From: Zeugodacus cucurbitae
Taxonomy: Eukaryota > Arthropoda > Insecta > Diptera > Tephritidae
Assembly (NCBI RefSeq): GCF_028554725.1
Contig: NC_071672.1
Location: forward strand, 32,446,944 to 32,510,943
Length of the DNA: 64,000 nt
Direction of reading: 5' to 3'
The notes under the pieces are model-generated. The model searched no databases and had not been told where the DNA came from. It saw nothing but the letters and a program-made list of their open reading frames with translations. Made by a program: the position numbers and the translations under genes. Within the stretch, counting starts at the first letter, position 1, and the number at the start of each line of letters is the position of its first letter. This document shows, piece after piece, positions 11,095 through 23,900 of the stretch.

Positions 11095-11943
11095 TTATAT
11101 TGAAGTTATGGAAATAAAATTTTGTAATTCACTGCCTTCGGCGGATGTTGTGACATTCGGAGTGTTTGTAAAGCCAACAGCTTGGGGACCAGGCAACACT
11201 AATGGCCGACATTGTACATCGCTGTTTACTTTGTTAACCGCCGGGGTAGTGTCCGTCAGTGACGATCTACTTATCTCCTTTTCAGTTGTTTCAAGCGCCG
11301 GCTCCTTGGATGGCATGAACTGCATTTCATTATACGAAGTACTAGAAAGGCCGTTTGCGCTATTAGAATCACATCCTGCAACTATGCGCGATGGTTTTTG
11401 ACACGGTATTCGTGAAGAATTAAATTGCAGTTGATAATGCTGTTGCAATGACGCAGTGGTATATGATTGTTGCATAGTATTAGAGCCTTGTTCAATAACT
11501 CGATTTTGATTCGTTCGATATTGCTGGTTCAAACTATTTCTTTTTTGTGGAAGCGGTCTTGAGGAATTATGATCTTTTAAGCAGATTTTAGATACAACCA
11601 CACCATCAACGAGTTGTTGTTGTTGTTTGCGTTCTCTAGCACGCTCAACATGCTTCTTTCGGTCTTCTTTTGACCAGTAACGTCCAGCTTTGACTTCTGA
11701 TACATTATCCTCTTCAGTAGTTGTTGACATATCTCTATTACGTATGTGTTCAGTATTAATACGAATAGAACGATCGCGAACCATGCAGCGATTACGAGCA
11801 GGACGACGCACAATATATCTTGTACCATCTTGACGACGTTTTACTTTCCAAACCATGGTTTCATCTTTAGAATGCGGTTTCTGGTTAACATCAGCGTTAG
11901 TAAGTGTAGGTACTGTTGCTACCAGCTGAGAACCCCTTCCAAC
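11095..11943 (-). CDS. Slip1: PDZRN-like gene, last coding exon
   Basis: The acceptor is TATATTTTAG and the phase is 0. It encodes the conserved C-terminal block: MVWKVKRRQDGTRY, VRRPARNR, VSEVKAGRYWSKEDRKKH and a basic coiled-coil-like RARERKQQQQ. A variable tail follows, ending SITSI. The stop is at 11,095. A canonical AATAAA (minus strand) lies at 11,018-11,023. This block is the main basis for the PDZRN assignment. Confidence 0.92.
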   Translation of the reverse strand, partial: VGRGSQLVATVPTLTNADVNQKPHSKDETMVWKVKRRQDGTRYIVRRPARNRCMVRDRSIRINTEHIRNRDMSTTTEEDNVSEVKAGRYWSKEDRKKHVERARERKQQQQLVDGVVVSKICLKDHNSSRPLPQKRNSLNQQYRTNQNRVIEQGSNTMQQSYTTASLQQHYQLQFNSSRIPCQKPSRIVAGCDSNSANGLSSTSYNEMQFMPSKEPALETTEKEISRSSLTDTTPAVNKVNSDVQCRPLVLPGPQAVGFTNTPNVTTSAEGSELQNFISITSI

Positions 11944-14900
11944 CTAAAATATACATAATAACAGATATAAGTTAAATTTTTTATCTGCGTATTTTAATAA
12001 TTTCTAAAAAATTTAATGTATGTATGTAGAAAATAAGTTTCAAAACAAATTTGCTGGATCTTGCCTTACGTCGCAGCGCGTTCCTCATTTCTGAAACTTA
12101 CCTAATCTAATTAAAGTTTCATTGTTGATGCCAACATAAAAATAATTCAACATAGATAATTCAAATTTGCATAAACTTTTAAGGAAATTTTAAAACAACA
12201 AAACTTAGAAAATATTAAATAAAAAATTATTAAAAGGGACATTAGACAAACTGCATATTTGACGGCTTCATGATTAGTCTAATCGATTGCTATATTAGCA
12301 TCACAACGCACAGCGGACCCTCATGTGCTCATAGCCTGATTATCCAAATCTGTATCATGTGGTACAGCTAAATAAAGAGTGATCCAAGTATAGCTCCTTT
12401 TTTCAATAGCGTTTTTTGACAAATCACGCGTGAGTTGTTTCAAGCTGAACAGATTAGACCACGTCCAGCACGCAGTGAAGAAAATATGACGCCTGGAACG
12501 ACTTGGAGCATTTTATCCGACGTTTTCAACTCAAATTCTATTCAGCGATGTGGCCCAAAATTTCCCAAATTGTATATATTCTTAAACACCCGGATCGTTG
12601 CTTTTTAACTCAAATCGATTAATTAATTTTTTAGTATTATTAAAATTAACCTAAAATTCAGCAACATAGGTAATCAGATCGAAAACAGCAATGAACTCTA
12701 ATGTAGCAAACGTATGTATCTTGACCTTAATTTATATATATATGAAACAAACCTCTTGACTGCTAACAAAATGATATTGACTTAGGTTCGGTGCAACGAA
12801 CTGCGGACAACATGCGTTCTTCTGATGATGTATTTTATCATGCTTCAGTGATTGAGAAAATTCATGTTGTTGTTGCTGTGAAATCACTTCTCGGCACATA
12901 CTTTTATGAAATGTCTGATAAACCATCGATTCGAGGGGATATTTAATTTGTTCTTCTACAGCCGTACTCGATAAAGGATTTGTGCCATCTGAAATACAAC
13001 AATAACGATATATACATAAATATACGGTACAAAAACATACCTAGATTACTGCGCAGAGTTTGTGAAAACTGCGGTATATTGTCACTGCTAATGTTAGTCA
13101 CAACAAGCGTAGTCTTGCTTTTTGAGTCTGGCATATGCTGCACTTTGCAGTCTTCAAGTATACTATTGCACTTACAGTTTGGATTAAGCACCGAAAAAAG
13201 TTGAACTGTACTATTATGTGAGCCGCCCGTATTGTAAGCACTAGAAGAATTATCATGCGCCTCATCTTGCGAAATATCAGTTCTATTGCTGCCACCGCTA
13301 TTAGCGCTGCCTCCACTACTACTTGAACCGTTTGTTATAGTTGTTAATATACTAGAGACCGTATTGTTTTTTTTACGTATTAGCGTATCATTCGTATCAC
13401 TATTCCAATATTTACGTATACAACTGCTGGTACTACGTACAGATCCTTTGACAGCATTTTCGGAAATCGTCATTGGCGTGGCACATACATCTAACCATTT
13501 TACGACATTTTTCTTTTGCTGCAGCTGTTGGAAAGAGTCCGTACCCGCCGACGAACAGGACCCCAATGCCGTTACATATGTTGAACTCTCGTATGGCGAG
13601 CAATAAACTGGCTCCGATTCTGAATCCTCTGGTATTGTTTCATATATATGTTCTGTGGTATCGTAGTTACAATCTTTTTGTTCATTCGATTTAATTCTGG
13701 ACGCTGCTAACGTTGTAGGTGTACGCCATGCAATCTGGTCTGTTTTGGCTGGTCGCAAAATCTTTTTTGCAGAGTTAGAGTCCTTTTTTATATTTAGCTG
13801 TGAAGCAGCATGATTATGCAAATGTTCAATATCTTTCAGCTGTTTCTCCGGACTATTTACGGTAGCTACATTTGTTTGAGTAAAACTACTAAGTGCCGGC
13901 AATGTTGTGTCGGCGGTAGTAGCTGCCACTGTCGGATTTTGTTCAACGAAAACAGTTTGTTGTTTTTTGGTTTTACTCTCGCTGTGACCTGCTAAAGCCT
14001 TTTCTAATTCAGAAGTGGGTTCATTCTGTGGCAAGCAATTTTCGTAAGTCATATTACTTTCAACGTAATACTCTTCCTCCTCGCCGTCATCCTCGTCATC
14101 AATTTCTAGTTCAGCCAACAAAGGGTCGTTAAAATCGTCCTCATCCTTTAAGAGTCAAAGTCCATGGAAATTATTGTTTAACTTAAACACGATTACTTTG
14201 TATACAAAACAGCGTGCAAAATAATTGGAACACGAATTTGAATATAAATACACAATTAGTATATATATAAATAATACAAAAATAGTGTATATATACATAC
14301 TAGTGGCCTAGATTGCTGCGGATAAGGTATATGTATGTTAAATTATTTTCTGGTTAACTATTTGGTAAGTGAAATTATTTAGGGAGTAACTAATTATTTA
14401 ACTACTTTCCAAGTTTTCCGTAAACTTCAGTGGATTACGATAAATATACCAAAACTCTCTCTTGGTTTTTTTCTCGCCAATTTATCAAACAATTAATCGC
14501 ATATACCCTTCCGTACCTAGATCCTGTGCTCCGAATTTTATAACTCAAATTGTAGCTTTGTTATATCCCTTTTTGTTTAACTACTATTTTTTAGTTGTAG
14601 CAGTCCCATTTTGGCCATCAAGAATACCAACATTCTCATAGCATGTTCAAGATCGTGCTAAGTTGTATTATGATATCCATGGCCGACCGTACAGACGGTT
14701 CTACCTTAAAATGTGCGTGGTCACTAATATCCTTCTGTGCTATGAATAACTGTTGCAAAGGTCTTACTGACTTTTCAAAATTTGTGCAAAATTTCATTAA
14801 AATCGGTTCAGTAGTTTAGGCGAAATGATGCTGTCAAACGTTTTATATGGATCTCGCTTATTGAACTGTATATTTCGATTTTCGTTGTCACCACTGCAGT

Positions 14901-17900
14901 AATAATCAGCAGCACCACTTGAATTGCATCATAAACCAGTTAGTGCGTTTTCAGACGGGTCAACTCCTGTAGCAAATTCTCTGGCGATTCTCTTTTGCTG
15001 TCGCCCATTGTTCACACAAGCAATTTATGTTCGACAACTCTCTTCGTGATTTTCTCTCATTCTCTTTCATATCATTTTCTCTACTTCTTGTAACAAAAAA
15101 AAAAAAATATTTCGTTAACTAATTTTTATCGTTATTTCCTATTTTCTAACATATTTTAATTATATTATGCATATTCTATATGTATAGCGAACACAGCAGA
15201 CTCGGCGCGATTCTCCTCTCTTCGTCGCCCCCTCTCCTATAAACTAAGAATTGCCGCAATAGGAGTTGACCCGTGTGAAAGAGCTCTAAGAAGGACTACG
15301 TTCGGGTGCAACCGAACTGTTGATACTCTTGCAATTCGGACTTAAAGGCAGCGAAATATTTTCATTCTATTAAAAAACAAGCTGACCCAGCGGAGAAGTT
15401 TCTTCCGCTTTAGAGGCAATATATGAGAAGATTTTTTATTTTATTGAGTTAATTTTTTTATTAGAATAACATAAGAAATAAGGTATTATTTACTAGCAGC
15501 CGGAGCGGGGCTTCGTACGGGTTTAAATACACATTTCAAATGTTTTTGCACACTTATACACATTCTCCCATACATATGTACATATGTACTTTCCCGTTTC
15601 TTGCGTGGGTACATTTGAAAAAAGTAAAATGAGGAAAATTCGAACATAAAATTATATTTTATTTGCAATGAGCTAAAACTTGATTACGATCTCTAGTCTT
15701 TCGTGTCCGTTGCCTTTCTCTCTGATTATGAAGGTGTTGGGAACGCTCAGAGCTCGACGAACTAGTGCGAGCTTGTAAATTTCTAATAAGAGAATGACTT
15801 GCAAGACGATTTTTAGTTTCAGATTAAGATTCTCCATCATGGAGTTGTTTTATAATCTATTTTCAGAAAGTTGAGATTCTTTTGAGCTTTTCAATGGTGA
15901 AATAATTTTTGAAATCGGCACAGTAGTTTTGAGTTTTTTTTACATACAAATTTTTTCTCTTCATGATTGTAGTATAGATTAGCTATGCATTTTGGAGCAT
16001 GGGTTGCACTCTCCAGTCAAGAATCTTGTCATATACAACCTTTTTCGATTTATAATTAACATTCAACGACTGTTCCGATTATTTATAGCGGATCGGAAAT
16101 TGAAGCCGTTTAAACTCAAACATCATATCGGTAAGTATCATCGAGATCCTCGAAATGGGAACTTTCTTTTTTACCATCAAACACGATTCGTTGCACAGTC
16201 TTAGATGGTTGAAGTTTCGAAGCATAATTACTACGAAGGCAATCTTTTTTGTTAGTCAGCAAATTTGCTCGCCCACTCAACCATTCATTGTTTTTGTGAT
16301 TGGAAATACCTTATTGATGAGTTCGATTTCTTGAAAGGTATTCGACCATTACCAATTGTCAGGAATTGCTCAGAGATATCTTCAACAGATGCATCATTCA
16401 GGAACACAACTCTCATGAAGCTGAAGTTCCTTCACATAACGCCATTTGAGGATTTGAAGCAATCATTTATTTCGTCGGCAACAGTCTTTTATGCAGTTTT
16501 TGGGGGATCTCGCAAGACAATAAAATCATTGCACCTTTAAAACATTTCTAGTCATTGTGTAGATCTTTTAGTGTTCGGTTAAGTGCTTCCAATGCACGTT
16601 TATGCGCCATTGTGAATTCGTCCCATATGATTTTCAATGCTGATAAAACTTGGGCGATCGCGGAGAGTTTTGCAATATTACATATTGATTCTTCAACAGT
16701 TTGAAGATTAAACTGTAATCCTTCTAACAATGTGGCTGCTATTCGAGAAGAATCAGCTGCAACCACATTGTTGGATCTCGCACGAACAGTGGCTACAACT
16801 AATGGCATGAATGTCTTTTCATTTCTATCAGGGACATCCAGGAAATATAAACTACCATTTTCTTCATCAATTAGTGTGTCATAAACTTGTGTATTCAACA
16901 GGGGTACATTCCTTTGAACTACTAAATTGAATTTCTGGTGATCATATTCACGTTTTCGTTTATATTACACTCAGTCCTTTTTTACGCGATCTCTTTTTAC
17001 GCTATTTCACTTTAAAGCGATTATTTTTGCAGCGCAAATTCCTTTTTTCACGCGAATTTCTCACTTTAACGCGATTGCTTTTTTTTCGTTTTTTGCTTGT
17101 TTACAAATTTTTACACGTAATAATTTTTGAATATAATTCGGGGAAGTCCCAACAAAAAATTTTTACTCTATGTGTATCAATTATTGCAAATCTAGTTATA
17201 ATGTATTTAGTTAGCGGCCGGTGCAGTTGTTTTGTTTAGACTTTAAATATATCTATAATTTTGTAATAAAATTTTTTAATAATATAATTTAATTTAAAAT
17301 ATATTACCTATAATTTTGTAATAAAAATTATAAAAAATTTTAATAACGCATTTTAATTTTTGCTAGCTTTACAATGGAAGCTAATTCCGGAAAAAATAAA
17401 AAACGCAAATGCATTTCTTTAGAAACAAAAATAAAAGTTTTGGACTATTTAGAGCAGGGAGCTGGCCCAAAAAATGTGGGAAAGAGGCTTGGACTCAGTG
17501 AATCTACAGTGCGGACAAAAAAAAAATGAAAATGCAATTAGAAAATCTGTAGTTTCCGGCAAAAATTTAAAACTGTAAAGCTGCGCAGGATTTCCACCAA
17601 AGTTATTAAAAATTATCCAAGAAGGTGAGTTACACGCCTGACCAAGTTTTCAATGCGGACGAAATCGGCCTATTTTTGAAGAGGTTACCAAAACGAACAT
17701 ATGTATGTATGCCTCTAAGACACAAAAATCATTTGGTGGCTTCAAAGCTGCAAAAGACCGTGTAACGTTTTTATTATGTAGCAATGCTTCTGGTGGCCGC
17801 ATGAATAAACCGCTGTTAGTAAACAAAAGTCTCAGGCCGTGAGCACTAAAGGGCACAGATTTAAAACATTTACGTGTTCACTGGATGGCCAATAAAGAAG

Positions 17901-20900
17901 CCTGGGTAACTGGAAATATATTCCAAGAATGGTTTGCTAAATGCTTTGTACCAGAAGTTAAAAGTTATTTGGAGAAGAAGAAACAGCCCTTTAAAGCTCT
18001 TTTAATAATTGACAATGCACCAGGCCATCCGTTGATTGAACATCCTAATGTAAATATCATTTTCCTCCTGCCGAATACTACATCAATTATCCAACCGATG
18101 GATTAAGGCATTATTGCGACTTTTAAAATGTACTACAAAAAAAAACTTTTCAGTGCATTATCACCGATGCTTGGAAAAATTTTTCTATCAAAGCGTCAAA
18201 AGCAATTTCTGAAATAAGACAACATACGTTAAACGCATGCTGGGAATCTCTTTGGCCAGAATGTGTTACAAGTGGTATGTCCGTGACAAGCAATTCAACT
18301 AATTATTCAGATATCATTGATTTAGCGCGTTCCGCGGGAGGAGAAATTCTTGCAGATATGACGAGATTCGTCTAGACCGAGAGCTCGATGATGACGATTT
18401 GATTGAAATAGCTACGGAAGTAATCGAATCGGAAAATAGCAGCGACACCGAGATAGACGAGCATCCAATTAAAGCAGAGACGATTAAGCAAGGTCTTTAA
18501 CTTGCAGCAGAATTGGAAAATTATTTTGTAGCAAATGATACTGATGCCGAACGTGCACGAATTTTTCAAAAAGAATTGAGTCTCTGCATGTTAAAATATA
18601 AAGAACTACATCGGAATTTATTGGGTCCAAAAAGAAGCATTCAAACAAAATAAACTGAATATATGGTGCAAACTCAGTCGGAGATGCTAAGTCAATCAGA
18701 GCATCAATCCATAGTTCTTACTATTGATTCTGATACAAATTCTAGTGATATCAGTGCCGGCCATCAAAATAAGCGGCTAAGAATAATTTCCACTACGGAT
18801 AATGACAGTGATTAAACAGCATTCAACGGTTTTTTTCAATAAATCTACCTATTTTCTATTTTCTTCTCTTTTATATATGGTTTTGTTTTGTATTTTTTAA
18901 TAATGGAAAACTAAGCATTTTACGCAAAAAAAAGGACTGAGTGTATAACCTATACCATGTTATATAAATGTTACATTGCCCGATGAGTGAAACAAAATAA
19001 AAAAACTTAGTAAAAATACACTAAATAGTGAACCAAGTAAAAGTTGTACAGGGATATATTTTGGCTCCGAAGTTACTTTTTTCTTAAACTAATTAAGATT
19101 TTGACTTACATCCAAAAGTTAGACAAACCGTGTTTTACTAGTTATTTGAAAGTATTTTAAAAATATTTTTAAAAATTAAGTTTTCTTCCGAAAAAAAAAC
19201 TTGTGCACTTACGCTGGCAGTTCTTGAAATGTATAACCTTACTTTTCGCTTAATTGCACATCAAAATTTTTGTTCAATTAACCGGGGAATCAATTAACAG
19301 ATACTCGCTTAATTGAACAATTTGTTCAATTAAAAGAATCTCGTTTAAATGAACAGTTGGTTCAATTACAGGAATCACGCTTATTTGGACCACCTGGTAA
19401 ATTAAGGGATTAGGGATTCAAAATTTGAAATTTTTGTGTCTTATTAAATAATACAATATTAAAATATTGTCCAAAATTATGAAATAGATAAGATTAAAAT
19501 CAAGAGATAGAAGGAAAATCGCACTATCAGACCACGTCAGTATGAATGTAAAACTTAAATCGGGTTTATCAAAATTTTTGAAGTCATGATTTCTTGAAAA
19601 GTTACGAAGCGATTTTGTTGAAAAATTTCCAAACATCTTTATTGCAACTATTTTTTCGAGTCAGTATATGGCGCAAATTTGGCACAAAATTTAATTTTTT
19701 TGTTCAAAATCTATCAGAAATACAATTTTTAATATTTTCTTTTTTCCTTCGTTCATTAACAAGAAATATTTTTGGTTTGTTGATTTAGATGAACCAATAA
19801 TGAGTTATGATGCCCACGGCAAGAACCTTTTTTTGGCCACTTCATGGATGATGAGCTATCAACGGCTGAGCTTTCGGAATTTGTAAATATAAATTTCACG
19901 ACATGTACATATCTTTAATATGCTGAATAAAATATTAGGTTGTATATCCCTGTATTTGACAACCTAATATATGATTGTATACATTATCAAAAAATTGTAA
20001 ATATACTATTGTTTTCAACATCTGAAACCCACCTAATCCCTTAAAGGAAACTTATTTGAATATTTTGTATCTATTAATGTACATACATATATATATTTGT
20101 TTTTTAAATTTATTATTAAACAAGTAAGGAAAGGCTAAGTTCGGGTGCAACCGAACATTTTATACTCTCGCAATTTATTGAAGAAATTTTATTAAGATAA
20201 CATACAAATTAACCCATAAATTCGGTATAAAGTTTAATAGAATAACGAAAATCGTCATATAAAGGTATATGAGGGCTGAGGTAATTCCTCAACCGATTTC
20301 ATTAATTTTCACCAGCAAGGTACACTATATCCAAGACTATACGCTCAATTAATTTGGCTAAAATATCTCACATATTAACCAATACATATATGCGGAATAA
20401 AGGCCACCGTATTTTTGAAATACCTATAATTAAATATATGGGAGCTAGGATATGTTATGACCCGATTTTAATAATTTTTGGAACAGAGACACACTTTTAG
20501 AAGAAAACATTTTCCTTTGAATTACATTAAATTATCTGGAAGATTTATCCATGATTGATTTCGGTTAAAATTTATCCTTAGGCGCTGAGTTCAACATGTT
20601 CGATATCTGGGGCCTTGAAAAGTTATAATCCGTTTTCGACAATTTTTTCACAAGTGAAGACAGAGATGATATGCACTATTTGTGTAAAGTTTTATTCCGC
20701 TATCTTCATTGGTTCCTTGTGTTTATATTATAAAGTGAAGGAATAAGATGGAATTCAAAATTGAGTTATACGGAATGTAGTCTTTGTTGTGGACCGATTT
20801 CGCCCATTTTTTATCTGTGTTATCAGGGTGTCAAGAAATATATTATATACCGAATTTCATTGAAATCTGTCGAGTCGTTCCTGAGATATGGTTTTTGACC

Positions 20901-23900
20901 CATAAATGGGCGATGCCACACCATTTTCGATTTTGTAAAAAAATCTGAGTGCAGCTTCCTTTCGCTATTTCTTCTGTAAAATTTAATGTTTCTGACGTTT
21001 TTCGTTAGTGAGTTAACCCACTTTTAGTCATTTTCAACCTAGTCTTTGTATGGGAGGTGGGCGTTGTTATTATCCGATTTCAACTATTTGGGGACATCCA
21101 TAAATTACGTCACACGAATTTAAGGACTTTTTAACACCTCCCACCCTCCTTGTCATAAGTTGTCACATTTTGAACTCAACACCCCCCTGACGTGACGTCA
21201 CCCATTTTCCAATTTTATGGATTTATCATAACAAAAAAAAACAGGTTATTCTATTTATTCTTATATTTATTGAATAATCTATAATAAAATCAACATTTAG
21301 TTAAATATTAAAGTACAGAGACAACGAATGACTAGTCAAGAACTAATAGATACTTAATTATGCTGCTGCGTGATCGGCGTGGTACAGAGCAGCCAGTCGT
21401 CTAGCACCCTGGAGCGCAGCAGAGCGGGAAGCGATATTTCCCTAAATTTTTAAATGTGATGTCACAAAGCTTTTACCCTCCCCCCCTTCAAGGTGTGACG
21501 TAATTTTCATTCATGGTGTGTGGTGGTGTACGTAAGAGAACCGACTGGAAAAAATTTGGTTTATTTAGCTTTATTGGTTTGCGAGTTAAATACAAATAAC
21601 AGATTCGTGGGTGGGGCTACGCCCACTTCCTCAAAAAATTTACACCCAAATATTCCCCTTCCTAGTGCGATCCTTTATTCCAAATTTTACTTTTATAACT
21701 TCATTTATGGCTTAGATATGACACTTTATGTGTTTTGGTTTTCGCCATTTTGTGGTTGTGGCAATGGTGCGATTCCGCCCATTTTCTCACGGTCCCAAGG
21801 AACATGTGTGCCAAGTGTCGTCAAGATATCTTAATTTTTACTCAAGTTACAGCGTGCACAGACGGACAGACAGACAGACGGACAGACATCCGGACATTAT
21901 ATTAATACGGATTTCAAATCTACTCGTCACCCTGATCACTTTGGTATATATGACTCTATATCTCACGCGTTTAGTTTTGGGTGTTACAAACAACCGTTAT
22001 GTAAACAAACCTATAATACTCTCTTAGCAACATTTGTTGCGAGAGTATAAAAATTATACAGCGTTGTTAGAAGATTAGATTTAGTCAACAATTAACCGGG
22101 GAAATTTAAATGGAAATTTATTTTTGATGGCATATATTTTGAACCAACTAAGCGGGAAAATCAATTAACCGAGTCCAATTATCCGAGAAAATTGACTTGT
22201 TCTTTCATATGCTATATTTTTTGTCCGATAACACCGATCAATTACACGGGGAACCCAAATAACCATAGGGTCAATTAAACGAAAAGTACTGTACGATCCA
22301 ACAACAAATTGAAACTATTAAAACTTACTACCGAAATTCGGAGTGAGTGGACTCAACTTTAGGAGCGCTATGTCCTACGTAGCAATGAGGCTAATTTCTG
22401 GCTGAATAGCTTCATCAATAAGCAAAATATGCTTTATAGGTCAGGCTTCCTCTCATGCCCGAATTAAAATGGGTGGAGCTAACATTTTTTTAGGACAGAT
22501 ATATATTAGTCTTAACGCAAACATGAAATGATAAGAATTTCAAAGTCCTGTGTATTCTGGTTCATTAGTTACAGGATGTGGCTTATAGGTACAAATTAAA
22601 TTATTACAAATAAACGAAACACTTTTCTCATGAATTTATTTTAACTAACTCTCGTATCTTTACTTATATATATAGTTCACTTTGAAAGGGTTAATGGTTT
22701 CAACTTAGCACAGTTTTCCCATGTGAAATCCGACTTTTATAATTTGGTAACAACTTATATCAATTTCAAAATTTTATTATAACAGAAACAGGCATATAAC
22801 TAACCAATAAAAATAATACACGCTTATATACTTGACTTAATAAAACTGATTTAATTGTAGAATAATGTAAATGTAGAATATATATACGAAGTCTGTTAAA
22901 AAAATATGGTTAATTTTCAAATTTCGCGGGATATCGCCAATTTTAACATGTTGCCACATGCTTGATGTCCGAAATTTCCGAAATAATAACCCGGTGTAAG
23001 GAAGAAATCCAGCACAGGTACCGTAACGAACGTATTGCCATCATGAGTGGCAACCAAGCGGCACTTAAAACTATTAACTCGTACGAAACAAATTCCCGCT
23101 TGGAATCAGAAAATGCATATTAACTATCTTATAAGAGGGAGGCTGAAACTCCCCTACACCTACTATTAGAAAGTGTAGCACTTCAGGAGCAGACCATCCC
23201 AACTGAGGGGCTTGTCGACATTCATAGTCCCAACACCATTCTGGAATTAGAGCTGGGACTAATGGAGCCAAAGTATACATTGATAGTGGATACCACAGGT
23301 CGCAGTGCATTTCTCTCTATATCATTCTGTTCATTCTATGACATGAGCCAACCGGTTTTGGCAACAACTTCAGCAACTTTTCTAATAGTGATTCGACGTT
23401 TCTTTTTTTCACTTTCTCAACATCTTCATTGGTTGTTGATATGGCGAGCATCATTCACAACTTGAAAATTCACTTAATTTTTGAACAGCCCTCGTATATA
23501 ACAATTATCACAAATAATTTACGTACATATGTTGAAATTAAATACAAAAAATCGTTATAATGAAAAGTTATAATTACCGCAAAAAGGTACCGGCTAACTA
23601 GTAGAGTTACAGCATTATTATTTTCAGCAATTAACAATTCAGTTTCTTCCTTATTTTTAATATCCTTCCCATTGATTTGTAGTATTTGATCACCTTGGCG
23701 CAGCCTGCCATCTCGTCCAGCTACACTATCGGGTTGTATGCCACTTATGTATACTTCAGTGCATGCGTCGTTGTCGTCAGAACTAGACAAGGCACCATTG
23801 TGTTCACCGCCATTACCGTTGCTGCCACAATTATTATAACAAACAATTAATCCCAAACGTTCATTGCTATCTGACTTTCGCAGCGTAATTTCCTAGAAAT

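Larger units (their letters stand above)
19235..22293. mobile_element. Second pogo-like element, non-coding, with nested insertions
   Basis: The left edge shows TTACTTTTCGCTTAATTG and the right edge, read inverted, AGTACTTTTCGTTTAATTG. Both are followed by repeated CGCTTAATTGAAC and TTAACCGGGGAA-like motifs. No transposase frame remains. The middle (20,121-22,052) is a different repeat inserted into it. Terminal bases and the target duplication are eroded, so the limits are approximate. Confidence 0.5.

Noticed and set aside
11108..11401. Plus-strand open frame of 97 aa
   Set aside because: Antisense shadow of the last PDZRN exon; no motif.
13286..13606. Plus-strand open frame of 106 aa, Leu/Val/Phe-rich
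   Set aside because: Antisense of the Ser/Asn-rich PDZRN exon 4; hydrophobicity arises from complementing that composition.
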